Shown here: positions 6,924 through 14,787 of the stretch, piece by piece
Layout: every line of letters starts with the position of its first letter
Numbering within the stretch: the stretch's first letter is position 1
From: an uncultured Bacillota bacterium
Lineage (GTDB): Bacteria; Bacillota_I; Bacilli_A; Erysipelotrichales; Erysipelotrichaceae
DNA length: 19,811 nucleotides
NCBI GenBank assembly: GCA_900321955.1
Contig: ONXX01000005.1
Coordinates: 1-19,811 of the forward strand
Direction of reading: 5' to 3'
Notes under the pieces: generated by a model
The model's database searches: none
The model's input: only the letters and a program-made list of their open reading frames with translations
What the model was told of the DNA's origin: nothing
Position numbers and translations under genes: made by a program

Positions 6924-6924
6924 G

Positions 6925-8085
6925 ATGAGGTTCGAACGAAGCAAAGTCCCGGGTGAAGATATCAAGCGCGGGATGGAGATGGTTCAAAAGCGCCGCGATC
7001 TGATTGCTGCTACACCGGCCGATCCAATCGTTTACGATTTCGGCGTCAACGCTTTAGCCAGGTCCTTGCATCCGGGCTATATGAAAGCGGCGATTGTCGA
7101 TAAGAAAGAAGTGGCAAGAGATTGCGTGAAGATCACCCTTCGTTCGTTGAAGAAAGACGGACGCTTCCCATACTTCAGAGCCGGACAGTTCGTCACCTTA
7201 GGCAAGCGTGTCGGCACTTCCTATTTGTCCCGTCCGTACTCGCTGGTTTCTTCGCCGAAAGAAGCCCTGGAAGGAAAATATGAAATCATCGTGCAGAAGA
7301 AGGGGATTTTTTCTACCCATCTGGTCGATGATGCGCCGATCAACAGTGAAGTGGAAGTCCTGGAACCGTCCGGTGATTTCTGCTATGACGATTTAAGAGA
7401 CCGGAAACACATTCTGGCCATTGCGGGGGGCAGTGGCGTGACACCTTTCATTTCGATGATGAAGGCGATCAGAGAGGGAAGTGAAGAGTATAGGCTGACC
7501 TTGCTGTATGGTGTCCGTACACTGAAGGATCTCTTCTTTGATCCAAAAGATTATGAAGATGACAAGATTAAAATCGTTATCGTCTTATCCGATGAAGAAG
7601 CTGAAGCTTATCGTCATGGCTTCATCGATAAAGAACTCATCCTTGAAAATATGGATGAAGAGACTGACGTCTTCATGTGCGGTCCGGATGCCTTGTACCG
7701 CCATGTGGAAAAACAGCTGGAAGGTCTGGATAAAGAAATTCGGATACGCAAGGAACGCAATTCGATCGGCGATCGGAAAGTAGATGAAGAAAAGATCTAT
7801 AAGCTGATCGTCCACATGCGCGATGAAGTCTTTGAAATCGAAGCAAAAAATAATGAGACCCTGGTTGCCGCAATGGAACGTGCCGGCATCAAGGCGCCCG
7901 TCAAATGCAAGACCGGTGTCTGCGGCTTCTGTCACAGCCGGGTGATCAAGGGAAATTACACGATTGAAGAGGGCAATGATTTCAGAAGGTCAGCCGATAA
8001 GATATTCAATTACATCCATCCGTGCTGCACCTATCCGGAATCGGATATGGAGATCGATGTGCCATACACCAAGGAGGAAGGGTAA
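6925..8085 (+). CDS. FAD/NAD(P)-binding oxidoreductase with C-terminal 2Fe-2S ferredoxin domain
   Basis: This 386-residue electron-transfer protein resembles phenol-hydroxylase or vanillate-type reductases. After a ~55-residue N-terminal extension of unknown role comes an FAD domain with RPYSL (residues 103-107), an NAD(P) domain with GGSGVTPF (168-175) and MCGP (251-254), and a plant-type [2Fe-2S] domain with Cys328, Cys333, Cys336 and Cys367 or Cys368 (CX4CX2C then about 30 residues). It should pass electrons from NAD(P)H through FAD to the cluster and on to a partner. AAGGAGG is in the end of the upstream gene, and one base separates the stop and this ATG. The immediate neighbour, a desaturase/saturase-like flavoprotein, is the likely partner by inference. 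Domain call is strong. Confidence 0.92.
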   Translation: MRFERSKVPGEDIKRGMEMVQKRRDLIAATPADPIVYDFGVNALARSLHPGYMKAAIVDKKEVARDCVKITLRSLKKDGRFPYFRAGQFVTLGKRVGTSYLSRPYSLVSSPKEALEGKYEIIVQKKGIFSTHLVDDAPINSEVEVLEPSGDFCYDDLRDRKHILAIAGGSGVTPFISMMKAIREGSEEYRLTLLYGVRTLKDLFFDPKDYEDDKIKIVIVLSDEEAEAYRHGFIDKELILENMDEETDVFMCGPDALYRHVEKQLEGLDKEIRIRKERNSIGDRKVDEEKIYKLIVHMRDEVFEIEAKNNETLVAAMERAGIKAPVKCKTGVCGFCHSRVIKGNYTIEEGNDFRRSADKIFNYIHPCCTYPESDMEIDVPYTKEEG

Positions 8086-8748
8086 ATGACCCTGTTCATC
8101 ATCGTCTATCTGCTTGCCCTGTGCTGTTACTTTTACACCAGGACAGGCGACAACATCAAGTATCGGGCGATCAATAAGTACATCATGGCGACCATGTATC
8201 TGGTCTTTGCGATCGTGGTCTTCTTTCAGCGTTACCGTTTTGCTTCCTACCAGACCTTATTGATGGCGGCCTTACTGTTCGCCTACTTCGGCGACATCTT
8301 TCTGGTCTTTGATTTCGGCAGGGGCGGTGACTTCTTTCTGGCCGGCAACATCTGTTTCATTCTTTACGAACAGATCGTGATGGTCGACCATGGTTTTACC
8401 ATCCGCCATTTCTGGTGGTCATTCTTACTGGCGGGGCTGGTTCTGGGTGCCTTCATCCATGCCTGTTCCAAATGGCCAAACAAGATCGTCATGGGCAAGA
8501 TGCGCTGGCCGATGACCTGGTATCTTTCGACGATCCTGACCCATGGCATGACCGGCCTGGCAATGGCCGTCTTATTGCCCGGGACAAATTTCATGGTGAT
8601 GGGAATCGGTTCTGTCCTGTTCATGATTTCCGATATGGTTCTGACGGCCTACCGCTTCATCTTCAAAAACAACAAGTGGCTGATTCGGCTGAATTCCCTG
8701 ACCTACTTTACGGGGCTCTTACTGATCGTCATCTCCACAGCCTTATAA
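8086..8748 (+). CDS. YhhN family membrane protein (lysoplasmalogenase family)
   Basis: This 220-residue protein is strongly hydrophobic, with about seven or eight predicted membrane helices. It shows YhhN/TMEM86 features: AYFGDIFLVF in the centre (the conserved GD), FFLAGNICFILYEQIVM after it, and GSVLFMISDMVLTAYRF with YFTGLLLIV near the C-terminus. Characterised members cleave the vinyl-ether bond of lysoplasmalogens; other bacterial members are untested. Its ATG follows the stop of the reductase with no gap, and AAGGAGG lies in the reductase end. A hairpin at 8753 closes the operon. Together with the lipid kinase and the two redox genes, it suggests a lipid-directed pathway. The family is good; the exact activity is inference. 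Confidence 0.82.
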   Translation: MTLFIIVYLLALCCYFYTRTGDNIKYRAINKYIMATMYLVFAIVVFFQRYRFASYQTLLMAALLFAYFGDIFLVFDFGRGGDFFLAGNICFILYEQIVMVDHGFTIRHFWWSFLLAGLVLGAFIHACSKWPNKIVMGKMRWPMTWYLSTILTHGMTGLAMAVLLPGTNFMVMGIGSVLFMISDMVLTAYRFIFKNNKWLIRLNSLTYFTGLLLIVISTAL

Positions 8749-8752
8749 ATGT

Positions 8753-8777
8753 AACAGGATCGAAAAGATCCTGTTTT
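8753..8777 (+). terminator. Terminator of the lipid/redox operon
   Basis: AACAGGATC (8753-8761), loop GAAAA, GATCCTGTT (8767-8775), then TTG. The T run is short. The arms match those of the hairpin at 13497-13522. Confidence 0.7.
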
Positions 8778-8778
8778 G

Positions 8779-8784
8779 TATAAT
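8779..8784 (+). promoter_or_regulatory. -10 box for the phosphatase lipoprotein gene
   Basis: Perfect TATAAT, 18 bases before the ATG at 8803, directly against the terminator arm. No -35 is recognisable because the hairpin occupies that place. The leader would be very short. Confidence 0.4.
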
Positions 8785-8802
8785 GGTAGTAAGGGAAGAA
8801 TT

Positions 8803-9981
8803 ATGAAAAAGATAAGCGGGATAAAGATTTTTGTATTGGCACTGCTTATATTGTCTCTTTGTGCATGTCAAAAGAAGAAAGAGGAAAGTAATCCCTCCAT
8901 TGCGGACTATCCGATCGAACATGAGATGGAGTATGGCGGTGTCTACATCAAGATCGCCATCGACGACTTCAACGCCCTGGGTTTTTCCTTTGGCGATTCG
9001 ATCGATCTGACTTTTGATAACGGCAAGAAGCTGGAGGATATTCCTTATTATAACGGCTACTACGTCGATGCCGGAGAACCCTTACTGATCGGCTATCCGG
9101 GCTATGAATACATCAAGGCAACGATCAATTACGGTCAGGACTTATGGGATGAGTTTTCTTTGAAGGCCCCGGCAAACGTCGAAGGTCTATGGAAGAAAGC
9201 GGTCCTGGAAGAACACAATACCGCGACGATCACCCTGCATGAAAAAGGCAAGTACCTGCCAATACAGGAGGCTTCTGATATCCACTACTTTGATGAGCGG
9301 GAACGATACGATTCCGATGCGATGTTTGCCAACTTCCGAAGTATGAATCTGGGAAAACTGAAAAAGGACATTCTCTATCGTTCCGCATCCCCCTGCGACA
9401 ATCAGTACAATCGGGCGCCTTATGTCGATGCCCTGATCAGAGAAGCGGGCGTGAAAACCATACTGGATCTGGCGGACAACGAGGTCAAGATCGAGAAGTA
9501 CATCGCAGATGATTTTGCCTCGCCGTATTTCCTTTCTTTATATGAAAATGATCAGGTGATTCCGATTGCCTTGAATATGAATTATCTCTCGGATGATTTC
9601 GGCATGAAGATCGTCCAGGGCTTCAATCTGATGGCTGAAAAGGAAGGACCGTATCTCATCCATTGCACGGAGGGAAAAGACAGGACCGGTTTTGTGGCGA
9701 TGCTGATCGAGGCACTGGCGAAAGCTTCCTATGAAGAGATCGAAGCCGACTACATGAAGACCTATGCCAATTACTATCGGATCGATAAATCGAATGATAA
9801 GGAAAAATATCAGATCATCCTGGAACGAAATCTCGACGGCATGATCGCCTTCATGGTGAATGATGCCGGTATTGATTTTAAAAACTGCGATCTGTCAATT
9901 TATGCAGAGAACTACCTGCAAAGATGCGGGATGAGTGAAGAACAGATACAGACCCTTAAAGAACGTCTGATGGAGAAATAA
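8803..9981 (+). CDS. Tyrosine/dual-specificity phosphatase-like lipoprotein
   Basis: This 392-residue protein starts with a lipoprotein signal (MKKISG, hydrophobic core, L-C-A-C with likely lipidated Cys22), so the enzyme probably faces outward. Residues ~40-165 form a beta-rich domain (YGGVYIKIAIDDFNALGFSFGD, YYVDAGEPLLIGYPG). The phosphatase domain follows: a YRSASP motif, then VKTILDLADNE, then the CX5R loop HCTEGKDRTG with Cys288 and Arg294. This is the PtpB/IphP-like (Y_phosphatase3) pattern, which in other bacteria acts on phosphotyrosine or phosphoinositides. The ATG at 8803 is the one followed by the signal sequence, with AAGGGAAG upstream. The next gene begins 4 bases after the stop. 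The real substrate is unknown. Confidence 0.88.
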   Translation: MKKISGIKIFVLALLILSLCACQKKKEESNPSIADYPIEHEMEYGGVYIKIAIDDFNALGFSFGDSIDLTFDNGKKLEDIPYYNGYYVDAGEPLLIGYPGYEYIKATINYGQDLWDEFSLKAPANVEGLWKKAVLEEHNTATITLHEKGKYLPIQEASDIHYFDERERYDSDAMFANFRSMNLGKLKKDILYRSASPCDNQYNRAPYVDALIREAGVKTILDLADNEVKIEKYIADDFASPYFLSLYENDQVIPIALNMNYLSDDFGMKIVQGFNLMAEKEGPYLIHCTEGKDRTGFVAMLIEALAKASYEEIEADYMKTYANYYRIDKSNDKEKYQIILERNLDGMIAFMVNDAGIDFKNCDLSIYAENYLQRCGMSEEQIQTLKERLMEK

Positions 9982-9985
9982 AAAG

Positions 9986-11683
9986 ATGGCAAAGAAGAAA
10001 AAAACAGATTATACGGAAGAACAGATCCACATAATAGACCGCATCATCTACGCTTTGACCGTGGTGTATGGTCCGATCGATATCATTGATCTGACGGATA
10101 AGATCCGTCAGTATTTCCCTAAGCAATGCGACTGTTTTACGAACACAGATCTTCTCGGCATCATCGATCTGATGGCGGAAGAGGATGTGCTTTTCATCAA
10201 TGATGAGGATCTGGTCTCCTTATTCAGCAATGAGGAACTGAAAGAGCTGCTTTCCATAAAAGAGATACGGAATATCTTTTATTCCGATGTGGAAAAGACC
10301 TTTGATGATCCAAACGAGATCCTGCAGTACAGCGATATGTTTGATTTACCAGACAACGAGAAACAGAATCGTTTGAGAGAATACATTTACAGTCTGAATT
10401 TTAAAAAAGAGAAAGACAGAAAAGACGCCTATACCGAAGCGATCGTCGTGATCTATAAAATGTTTGATCCAGAGGAATATATGGATCAGCTGCAGATGCG
10501 GGTCAAAGGAAACATCGACAGAGAGAAACTGGATGATCTGATGACCGACTTTGGCAGCGAGATCCCGCGCGGTTTTCTCAAGGGCTATTCCATGGTCGAA
10601 ATGGGCAAAATCATGAAGGAGTTTGGTCCGGGCGTACTTCTGAATGCCAACCGTCTCGAGCCGATCCGGGACTACAAGAAATATGGCGCCTATTCCTATC
10701 GGGAATGCATGGTCAAAGCCAGAAAGCTTAAGGAAACGGGCATCTTTGAAGACTTCTGTTCCGACAATATCATGGAGTTATATATCAACGGCAAAGAGAT
10801 CTTTGTTCAGCTTTTAGGCTACTACAACGGTGATCGGAACATCATCGTTTACGGCGATCGGGAAAAGCTTGAATACAATTACCATTTTGTCATGGATGAA
10901 GGCCATACTTATCCGGACATCGTCGCCAGAATCAATTACAGTGAAGTGGTGCTGGATGATGCCGGAGGATTTTTAACCGATCAGCTTAAAGAAGAACTGG
11001 ATGAAAGAAAAACGGATACGCTTCCTTTGATCTTTGATTTTGATCCGGTCCATGGTCCAAGCTACCCGAGCAAATCTTCGCTATCTCTGATTGGCGCAGT
11101 TCTGGATCAGCTTCTGGAAATCTATGACATTATGGGTGAAGAGATCGGCGAACGGTGCCAGGAAGGTGACAGCTACAAGATCATTCAGTTTTATCTGGGT
11201 GAGGACGGGCTGTCTCTTGGCGAGTACACGTATCCGGAATTAGGGGAAGTGAAAGTGCCGTTTGCGGTGGATGAAGTCGATGAGCCGTTACAGATCAAGG
11301 CCAAACGCAATACAGATCTCAGTATTGCCATATATGCTTTCCCGATCCAAAGCGAGAAGCGTCCATCCTATGTGACGATCCTGTTTGACACGCAGATCGG
11401 GATGATCCTCAACATGTTTGTCGATATGGAAGAGGATATGCACAACATCAAGGAGCGCATCATCTCTTTCCTGGAAGAGCGGGATCTTCGTCTGCACAGC
11501 CTGCGTTTCAATTCCGAGTTTACCGAAGAGGTCTTGGGGCAGCTCTATGACATCTACAATATTGAATACGATGAAGAGATCGGCGATGAAAATCTCGACG
11601 AGATCTTTCAGTATCTCCAGGAGGTGTTGAAGGATCCTGATTTTGAGGGCGGGGAGCTTCCGATCGATAAGCTGATCCACTAA
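9986..11683 (+). CDS. Uncharacterised 565-residue protein, DUF7309/DUF6930-like
   Basis: I recognise no enzyme here. The acidic, soluble protein opens with a basic tail (MAKKKK) and a helical region (~15-90) that could be a winged-helix-like fold. Residues ~265-400 show the pattern I associate with DUF7309: an EIFVQLLGYYNGDRNIIVYGDRE-type strand-rich segment, then LPLIFDFDPVHGPSYPS. The C-terminal ~100 residues (GMILNMFVDMEEDMHNIKER through EFTEEVLGQLYDIYNIEYDE) look like DUF6930, a domain often found with plasmid pRiA4b-type proteins. The start uses GGAG inside the end of the phosphatase gene, 4 bases away. It is probably co-transcribed with the phosphatase and the DUF952 gene. The domain match is from memory of family patterns and should be tested. 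Confidence 0.8.
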   Translation: MAKKKKTDYTEEQIHIIDRIIYALTVVYGPIDIIDLTDKIRQYFPKQCDCFTNTDLLGIIDLMAEEDVLFINDEDLVSLFSNEELKELLSIKEIRNIFYSDVEKTFDDPNEILQYSDMFDLPDNEKQNRLREYIYSLNFKKEKDRKDAYTEAIVVIYKMFDPEEYMDQLQMRVKGNIDREKLDDLMTDFGSEIPRGFLKGYSMVEMGKIMKEFGPGVLLNANRLEPIRDYKKYGAYSYRECMVKARKLKETGIFEDFCSDNIMELYINGKEIFVQLLGYYNGDRNIIVYGDREKLEYNYHFVMDEGHTYPDIVARINYSEVVLDDAGGFLTDQLKEELDERKTDTLPLIFDFDPVHGPSYPSKSSLSLIGAVLDQLLEIYDIMGEEIGERCQEGDSYKIIQFYLGEDGLSLGEYTYPELGEVKVPFAVDEVDEPLQIKAKRNTDLSIAIYAFPIQSEKRPSYVTILFDTQIGMILNMFVDMEEDMHNIKERIISFLEERDLRLHSLRFNSEFTEEVLGQLYDIYNIEYDEEIGDENLDEIFQYLQEVLKDPDFEGGELPIDKLIH

Positions 11684-11695
11684 GGGGGGTGTAGG

Positions 11696-12049
11696 ATGAT
11701 CGTTCACTGCATGGAAAAGAAGGCTTATGAAAAACAGAAAAATGAGAAGTTCATCTGTTACGAAGAATTAGGGAAAGACGGTTTTCTGCACAACAGCGAA
11801 GTGCGCCATCTCCATCTGGTTCTGCCCAGGTTTGAAAACAAAAAAGAAGACTATGTTTTGTTGTGTATCGATGAGTCAAAACTCATCCACGAACTGAAGT
11901 GTGAATATTCTCCATCTTTGCAAAGAGACTTCCCGCACATCTACGGTCCGATCAACACCGATGCCATCATCGAAGTCCTGGATTATCTGAAAGATGAAAA
12001 CGGAAAGTATCGCAAAAATCCGGAATTTCTGACAGTTGCCGATGAGTGA
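11696..12049 (+). CDS. DUF952 family protein
   Basis: This 117-residue protein fits the DUF952 family: IVHCMEKKAYE at the start, then GFLHNSEVRH in place of the usual GFIHCS, LLCIDESKLIHELKCE, and the closing signature FPHIYGPINTDAIIEV. Length matches. A strong GGGGGTGTAGG precedes the ATG, 12 bases after the upstream stop. DUF952 proteins have a fold related to ADP-ribosyl-binding enzymes, but their activity is not known. It is the last gene of the three-gene group beginning with the phosphatase lipoprotein. No terminator is visible before the pyruvate kinase promoter. Confidence 0.88.
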   Translation: MIVHCMEKKAYEKQKNEKFICYEELGKDGFLHNSEVRHLHLVLPRFENKKEDYVLLCIDESKLIHELKCEYSPSLQRDFPHIYGPINTDAIIEVLDYLKDENGKYRKNPEFLTVADE

Positions 12050-12059
12050 AAAGAAGGAC

Positions 12060-12087
12060 TGGACACTGGGCTTCCATAATATATAAT
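12060..12087 (+). promoter_or_regulatory. Promoter of pyruvate kinase
   Basis: TGGACA (12060-12065), 16-base spacer, TATAAT (12082-12087), 25 bases before the ATG. The best-formed promoter in the window. Confidence 0.6.
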
Positions 12088-12112
12088 AAGGACGAGAAAG
12101 AAGGAACACATC

Positions 12113-13477
12113 ATGAAAAAAACCAAGATCGTATGTACGATAGGCCCTTCATCGAACAATGAAGAGATGTTAAGAAAAATGATCGCGGCGGGAATGAACG
12201 TTGCGCGATTCAATTTTTCTCACGGCAGTCATGAAACGCAGAAGGCCAATCTCGACCTTGTAAAAAAAGTCAGAGAAGAGATGGGCGTTGCCGTTGCCAC
12301 AATGATGGATACCAAGGGACCGGAGATCCGTTTCCGCGACTTTGAAAACGGAAAGATCAGCCTGGAAAAAGGACAGGACTTCATCCTTTCCACGGATGAT
12401 TTTGTCGGTGACAGCCACCGCGGATCGATCACCTATGCGGGTTTGCCGGGTGATGTCCATGTCGGCTCGATGATCTTAGTCAATGACGGACTCATACAGT
12501 TGCAGGTCACCGATATTGCGCAGAAGGAGATCACCACAAAGGTCATCGTGCCGGGTGACATCCTCAATCATAAAGGACTGAATGCGCCGGGTGCAGAATT
12601 AAAGATGCCGTTTATCTCCGAACAGGACCGCAAGGACATCCTGTTTGGCATTGAACAGGATTATGATTATATCGCCTTGTCTTTCGTACGCACGGCAAAG
12701 GACGTCGAAGCGGTAAGAGCGATTCTGGATTTCTCGGGTTCCAAGATGAAGATCATCGCCAAGATCGAATCGACCCAGGGCGTGGAAAATCTGGAAGAGA
12801 TCCTGGCGGCAGCTGATGGACTGATGGTTGCCAGAGGCGATATGGGCGTTGAACTCCCACCGGAGCAGGTACCATACATCCAGAAGAAGATGATCGACAT
12901 GGCCAACGCGGCCGGCAAGATCACCATCTGTGCGACCCAGATGCTGGAATCGATGACCCACAATCCGCGTCCGACCAGAGCGGAAGTCGGCGACGTCGCC
13001 AATGCCGTCTATGACGGTGCAACTGCCGTCATGTTGTCGGGCGAATCGGCAGCCGGTGATTATCCTTTGGAGTCGGTGGAAATGATGTCCAAGATCGCGG
13101 AAGAATCCGAAAAGCACTTGCACAACGTCTACCACGCGGTTGATGATTCGCAGCGTTCAATCGTCGGCAAGGCCGCCTGTGACCTGGCAGATACCTTAGG
13201 CGTTGAAAAGATCATCGTCTATACCGATACCGGCCGTTCTCCTGCCGTCGTCTCGCAGATCAAGCCGAAGACGCCGATCATCGTCATGACCAGAAACGAA
13301 AAGGTCTACTATCAGTCGGCACTGCTGTACGGTGTGGAACCGGTCAGGATCGCTGACATCATCGAAGATGAGAACCTGGAGGCCAAGACCAGGGAATACA
13401 TGGAAAAGGTCAACATTAAATCGGCCATCCTCTTGTTTGGCCATGCGATCGATTCGATCAAGGTCCTCAACCGATAA
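12113..13477 (+). CDS. pyk: Pyruvate kinase
   Basis: Transfers phosphate from phosphoenolpyruvate to ADP, giving pyruvate and ATP, in the last step of glycolysis. All landmarks are present: KIVCTIGPSS and ARFNFSHG at the N-terminus, MDTKGPEIR (65-73) with Glu71, the position that marks potassium-dependent enzymes, a B domain between, the active-site IIAKIES with Lys217 and Glu219, MVARGDMGVELP, ATQMLESM and AEVGDVANAVYDG. At 454 residues it is slightly short; the C-terminal regulatory domain ends in GHAIDSIKVLNR rather than the usual strand and lacks the extra PEP-utilising domain of some Bacillus enzymes. It has its own promoter and a downstream hairpin, so it is probably monocistronic. Identity is secure. 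Confidence 0.97.
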   Translation: MKKTKIVCTIGPSSNNEEMLRKMIAAGMNVARFNFSHGSHETQKANLDLVKKVREEMGVAVATMMDTKGPEIRFRDFENGKISLEKGQDFILSTDDFVGDSHRGSITYAGLPGDVHVGSMILVNDGLIQLQVTDIAQKEITTKVIVPGDILNHKGLNAPGAELKMPFISEQDRKDILFGIEQDYDYIALSFVRTAKDVEAVRAILDFSGSKMKIIAKIESTQGVENLEEILAAADGLMVARGDMGVELPPEQVPYIQKKMIDMANAAGKITICATQMLESMTHNPRPTRAEVGDVANAVYDGATAVMLSGESAAGDYPLESVEMMSKIAEESEKHLHNVYHAVDDSQRSIVGKAACDLADTLGVEKIIVYTDTGRSPAVVSQIKPKTPIIVMTRNEKVYYQSALLYGVEPVRIADIIEDENLEAKTREYMEKVNIKSAILLFGHAIDSIKVLNR

Positions 13478-13496
13478 AAAACAAATAAAAGAAAGA

Positions 13497-13522
13497 AACA
13501 GGATCCTTCGATGGATCCTGTT
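13497..13522 (+). terminator. Hairpin after pyruvate kinase
   Basis: AACAGGATCC (13497-13506), loop TTCGAT, GGATCCTGTT (13513-13522), then GCATG with no T run. The stem is strong but the missing U tract makes termination uncertain; it could instead stabilise the pyk transcript end or allow read-through into the aminopeptidase gene. Confidence 0.6.
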
Positions 13523-13549
13523 GCATGAAAAGATAGTTGGAGAAGAAAA

Positions 13550-14785
13550 ATGGTAAGTGAAAAAATGTATGATAAGCTGGCACTGCTGGCAATTAAGAAG
13601 GGTGTGAATCTGCAAAAAGGCCAGCCTCTGGTGATACGGGCCAATTTGCGTGATAAAGACTTCATCAAGAAGATCGTGAAAATCGCCTATGAAAACGGGG
13701 CAAAGTCCGTCAGCATCGACTGGCGCGACGAAGATCTCAGCCGCTGGAACTACGAATACAAGTCGATCGAGACCTTATCGGAAGTTCCCGACTGGATGCA
13801 TGACAAGACAAAGTGGGAACAGGATTCCAAGGCCTGTTACCTGTCGGTGGCTTCCGATATGCCGGGTGCTTTGAAGGATGTCGACAGCGACAAGCTCAAT
13901 GCCTACCAGCAGGCCTACTACGGCAAGATGGCCGATCTGATGGCCTACACCATGAACAACGAAGGACAGTGGTGCATCCTGGGTGTTCCGTCTGTGGAAT
14001 GGGCAAGGGTGGTCTTCCCTGATTTGAGTGATGAGGAAGCCTTTGAGAAACTGGGTGATGCGATCTTTGCGGTGACCCGGGTAAGCGAAGACAACGATCC
14101 GATCGCCGAATGGGAAGCCCATGACAAAGAGCTGATGGAACATGCCAGAAAGCTCAACGAATACAATTTCAAGGAGCTTCATTTTACCAGTGCTTCCGGC
14201 ACCGATCTTACCGTTGGATTAGTCAAGGATCACATCTGGGCAGGGGGCTGCGGCAAAACACCGGAGGGGATCTACTTTGATCCGAACATGCCGACGGAAG
14301 AGGTCTTCTGCATGCCTTTAAAGACCGGCACCAACGGCAAGGTCGTCGCTTCCAAGCCGTTAAGCTACAATGGCAAGGTCATTGAAGACTTCTGGTTCCG
14401 TTTTGAAAACGGCAAGGTCGTCGACTTTGATGCCAGGAAGGAAAAAGAAGCTTTAAAGCAGTTATTGGAATTTGATGAGGGTTCCGCCTATCTGGGTGAA
14501 GTTGCCCTGGTTCCATATGATTCACCGGTTTCCAGATCGGGCATTCTCTTCTTTGATACGCTCTACGATGAAAATGCCGCCTGCCATCTGGCTTTGGGCA
14601 GACCGTATCCGGAGAATATCAAGGGCGGCGAACAGATGTCCAAGGAAGAACTGCTGGCCCATGGGGCAAACGATTCCCTCCAGCATGAAGACTTCATGTT
14701 CGGTACGGCAGATATGGACATCGACGGCATTAAGGAAGATGACAGCGTAATTCCGATCTTCCGCAAGGGCAATTTCGTCTTCTGA
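13550..14785 (+). CDS. M29 family aminopeptidase (PepS/AmpS type)
   Basis: This 411-residue cytosolic metallo-aminopeptidase of the M29 (thermophilic aminopeptidase) family releases N-terminal amino acids from peptides using a two-metal centre. The metal-ligand motifs stand in the family order: NMPTEEVF (residues 246-253, with Glu250), LGEVALVP (Glu317), ENAACHLALG (His346) and HEDFMFG (His379, Asp381). Length fits PepS and AmpS. The ATG at 13550 has TTGGAGAAG just upstream; a second Met at codon 6 is possible. No -10 is seen between the pyk hairpin and this gene, so its transcription may depend on read-through or on a weak promoter inside pyk. The next gene starts 3 bases after its stop codon. 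Confidence 0.95.
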   Translation: MVSEKMYDKLALLAIKKGVNLQKGQPLVIRANLRDKDFIKKIVKIAYENGAKSVSIDWRDEDLSRWNYEYKSIETLSEVPDWMHDKTKWEQDSKACYLSVASDMPGALKDVDSDKLNAYQQAYYGKMADLMAYTMNNEGQWCILGVPSVEWARVVFPDLSDEEAFEKLGDAIFAVTRVSEDNDPIAEWEAHDKELMEHARKLNEYNFKELHFTSASGTDLTVGLVKDHIWAGGCGKTPEGIYFDPNMPTEEVFCMPLKTGTNGKVVASKPLSYNGKVIEDFWFRFENGKVVDFDARKEKEALKQLLEFDEGSAYLGEVALVPYDSPVSRSGILFFDTLYDENAACHLALGRPYPENIKGGEQMSKEELLAHGANDSLQHEDFMFGTADMDIDGIKEDDSVIPIFRKGNFVF

Positions 14786-14787
14786 TC

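Noticed and set aside
12599..13135. Long antisense frame opposite pyruvate kinase
   Set aside because: His/Asp-rich translation typical of the reverse complement of a real gene; pyruvate kinase is certain on the plus strand.
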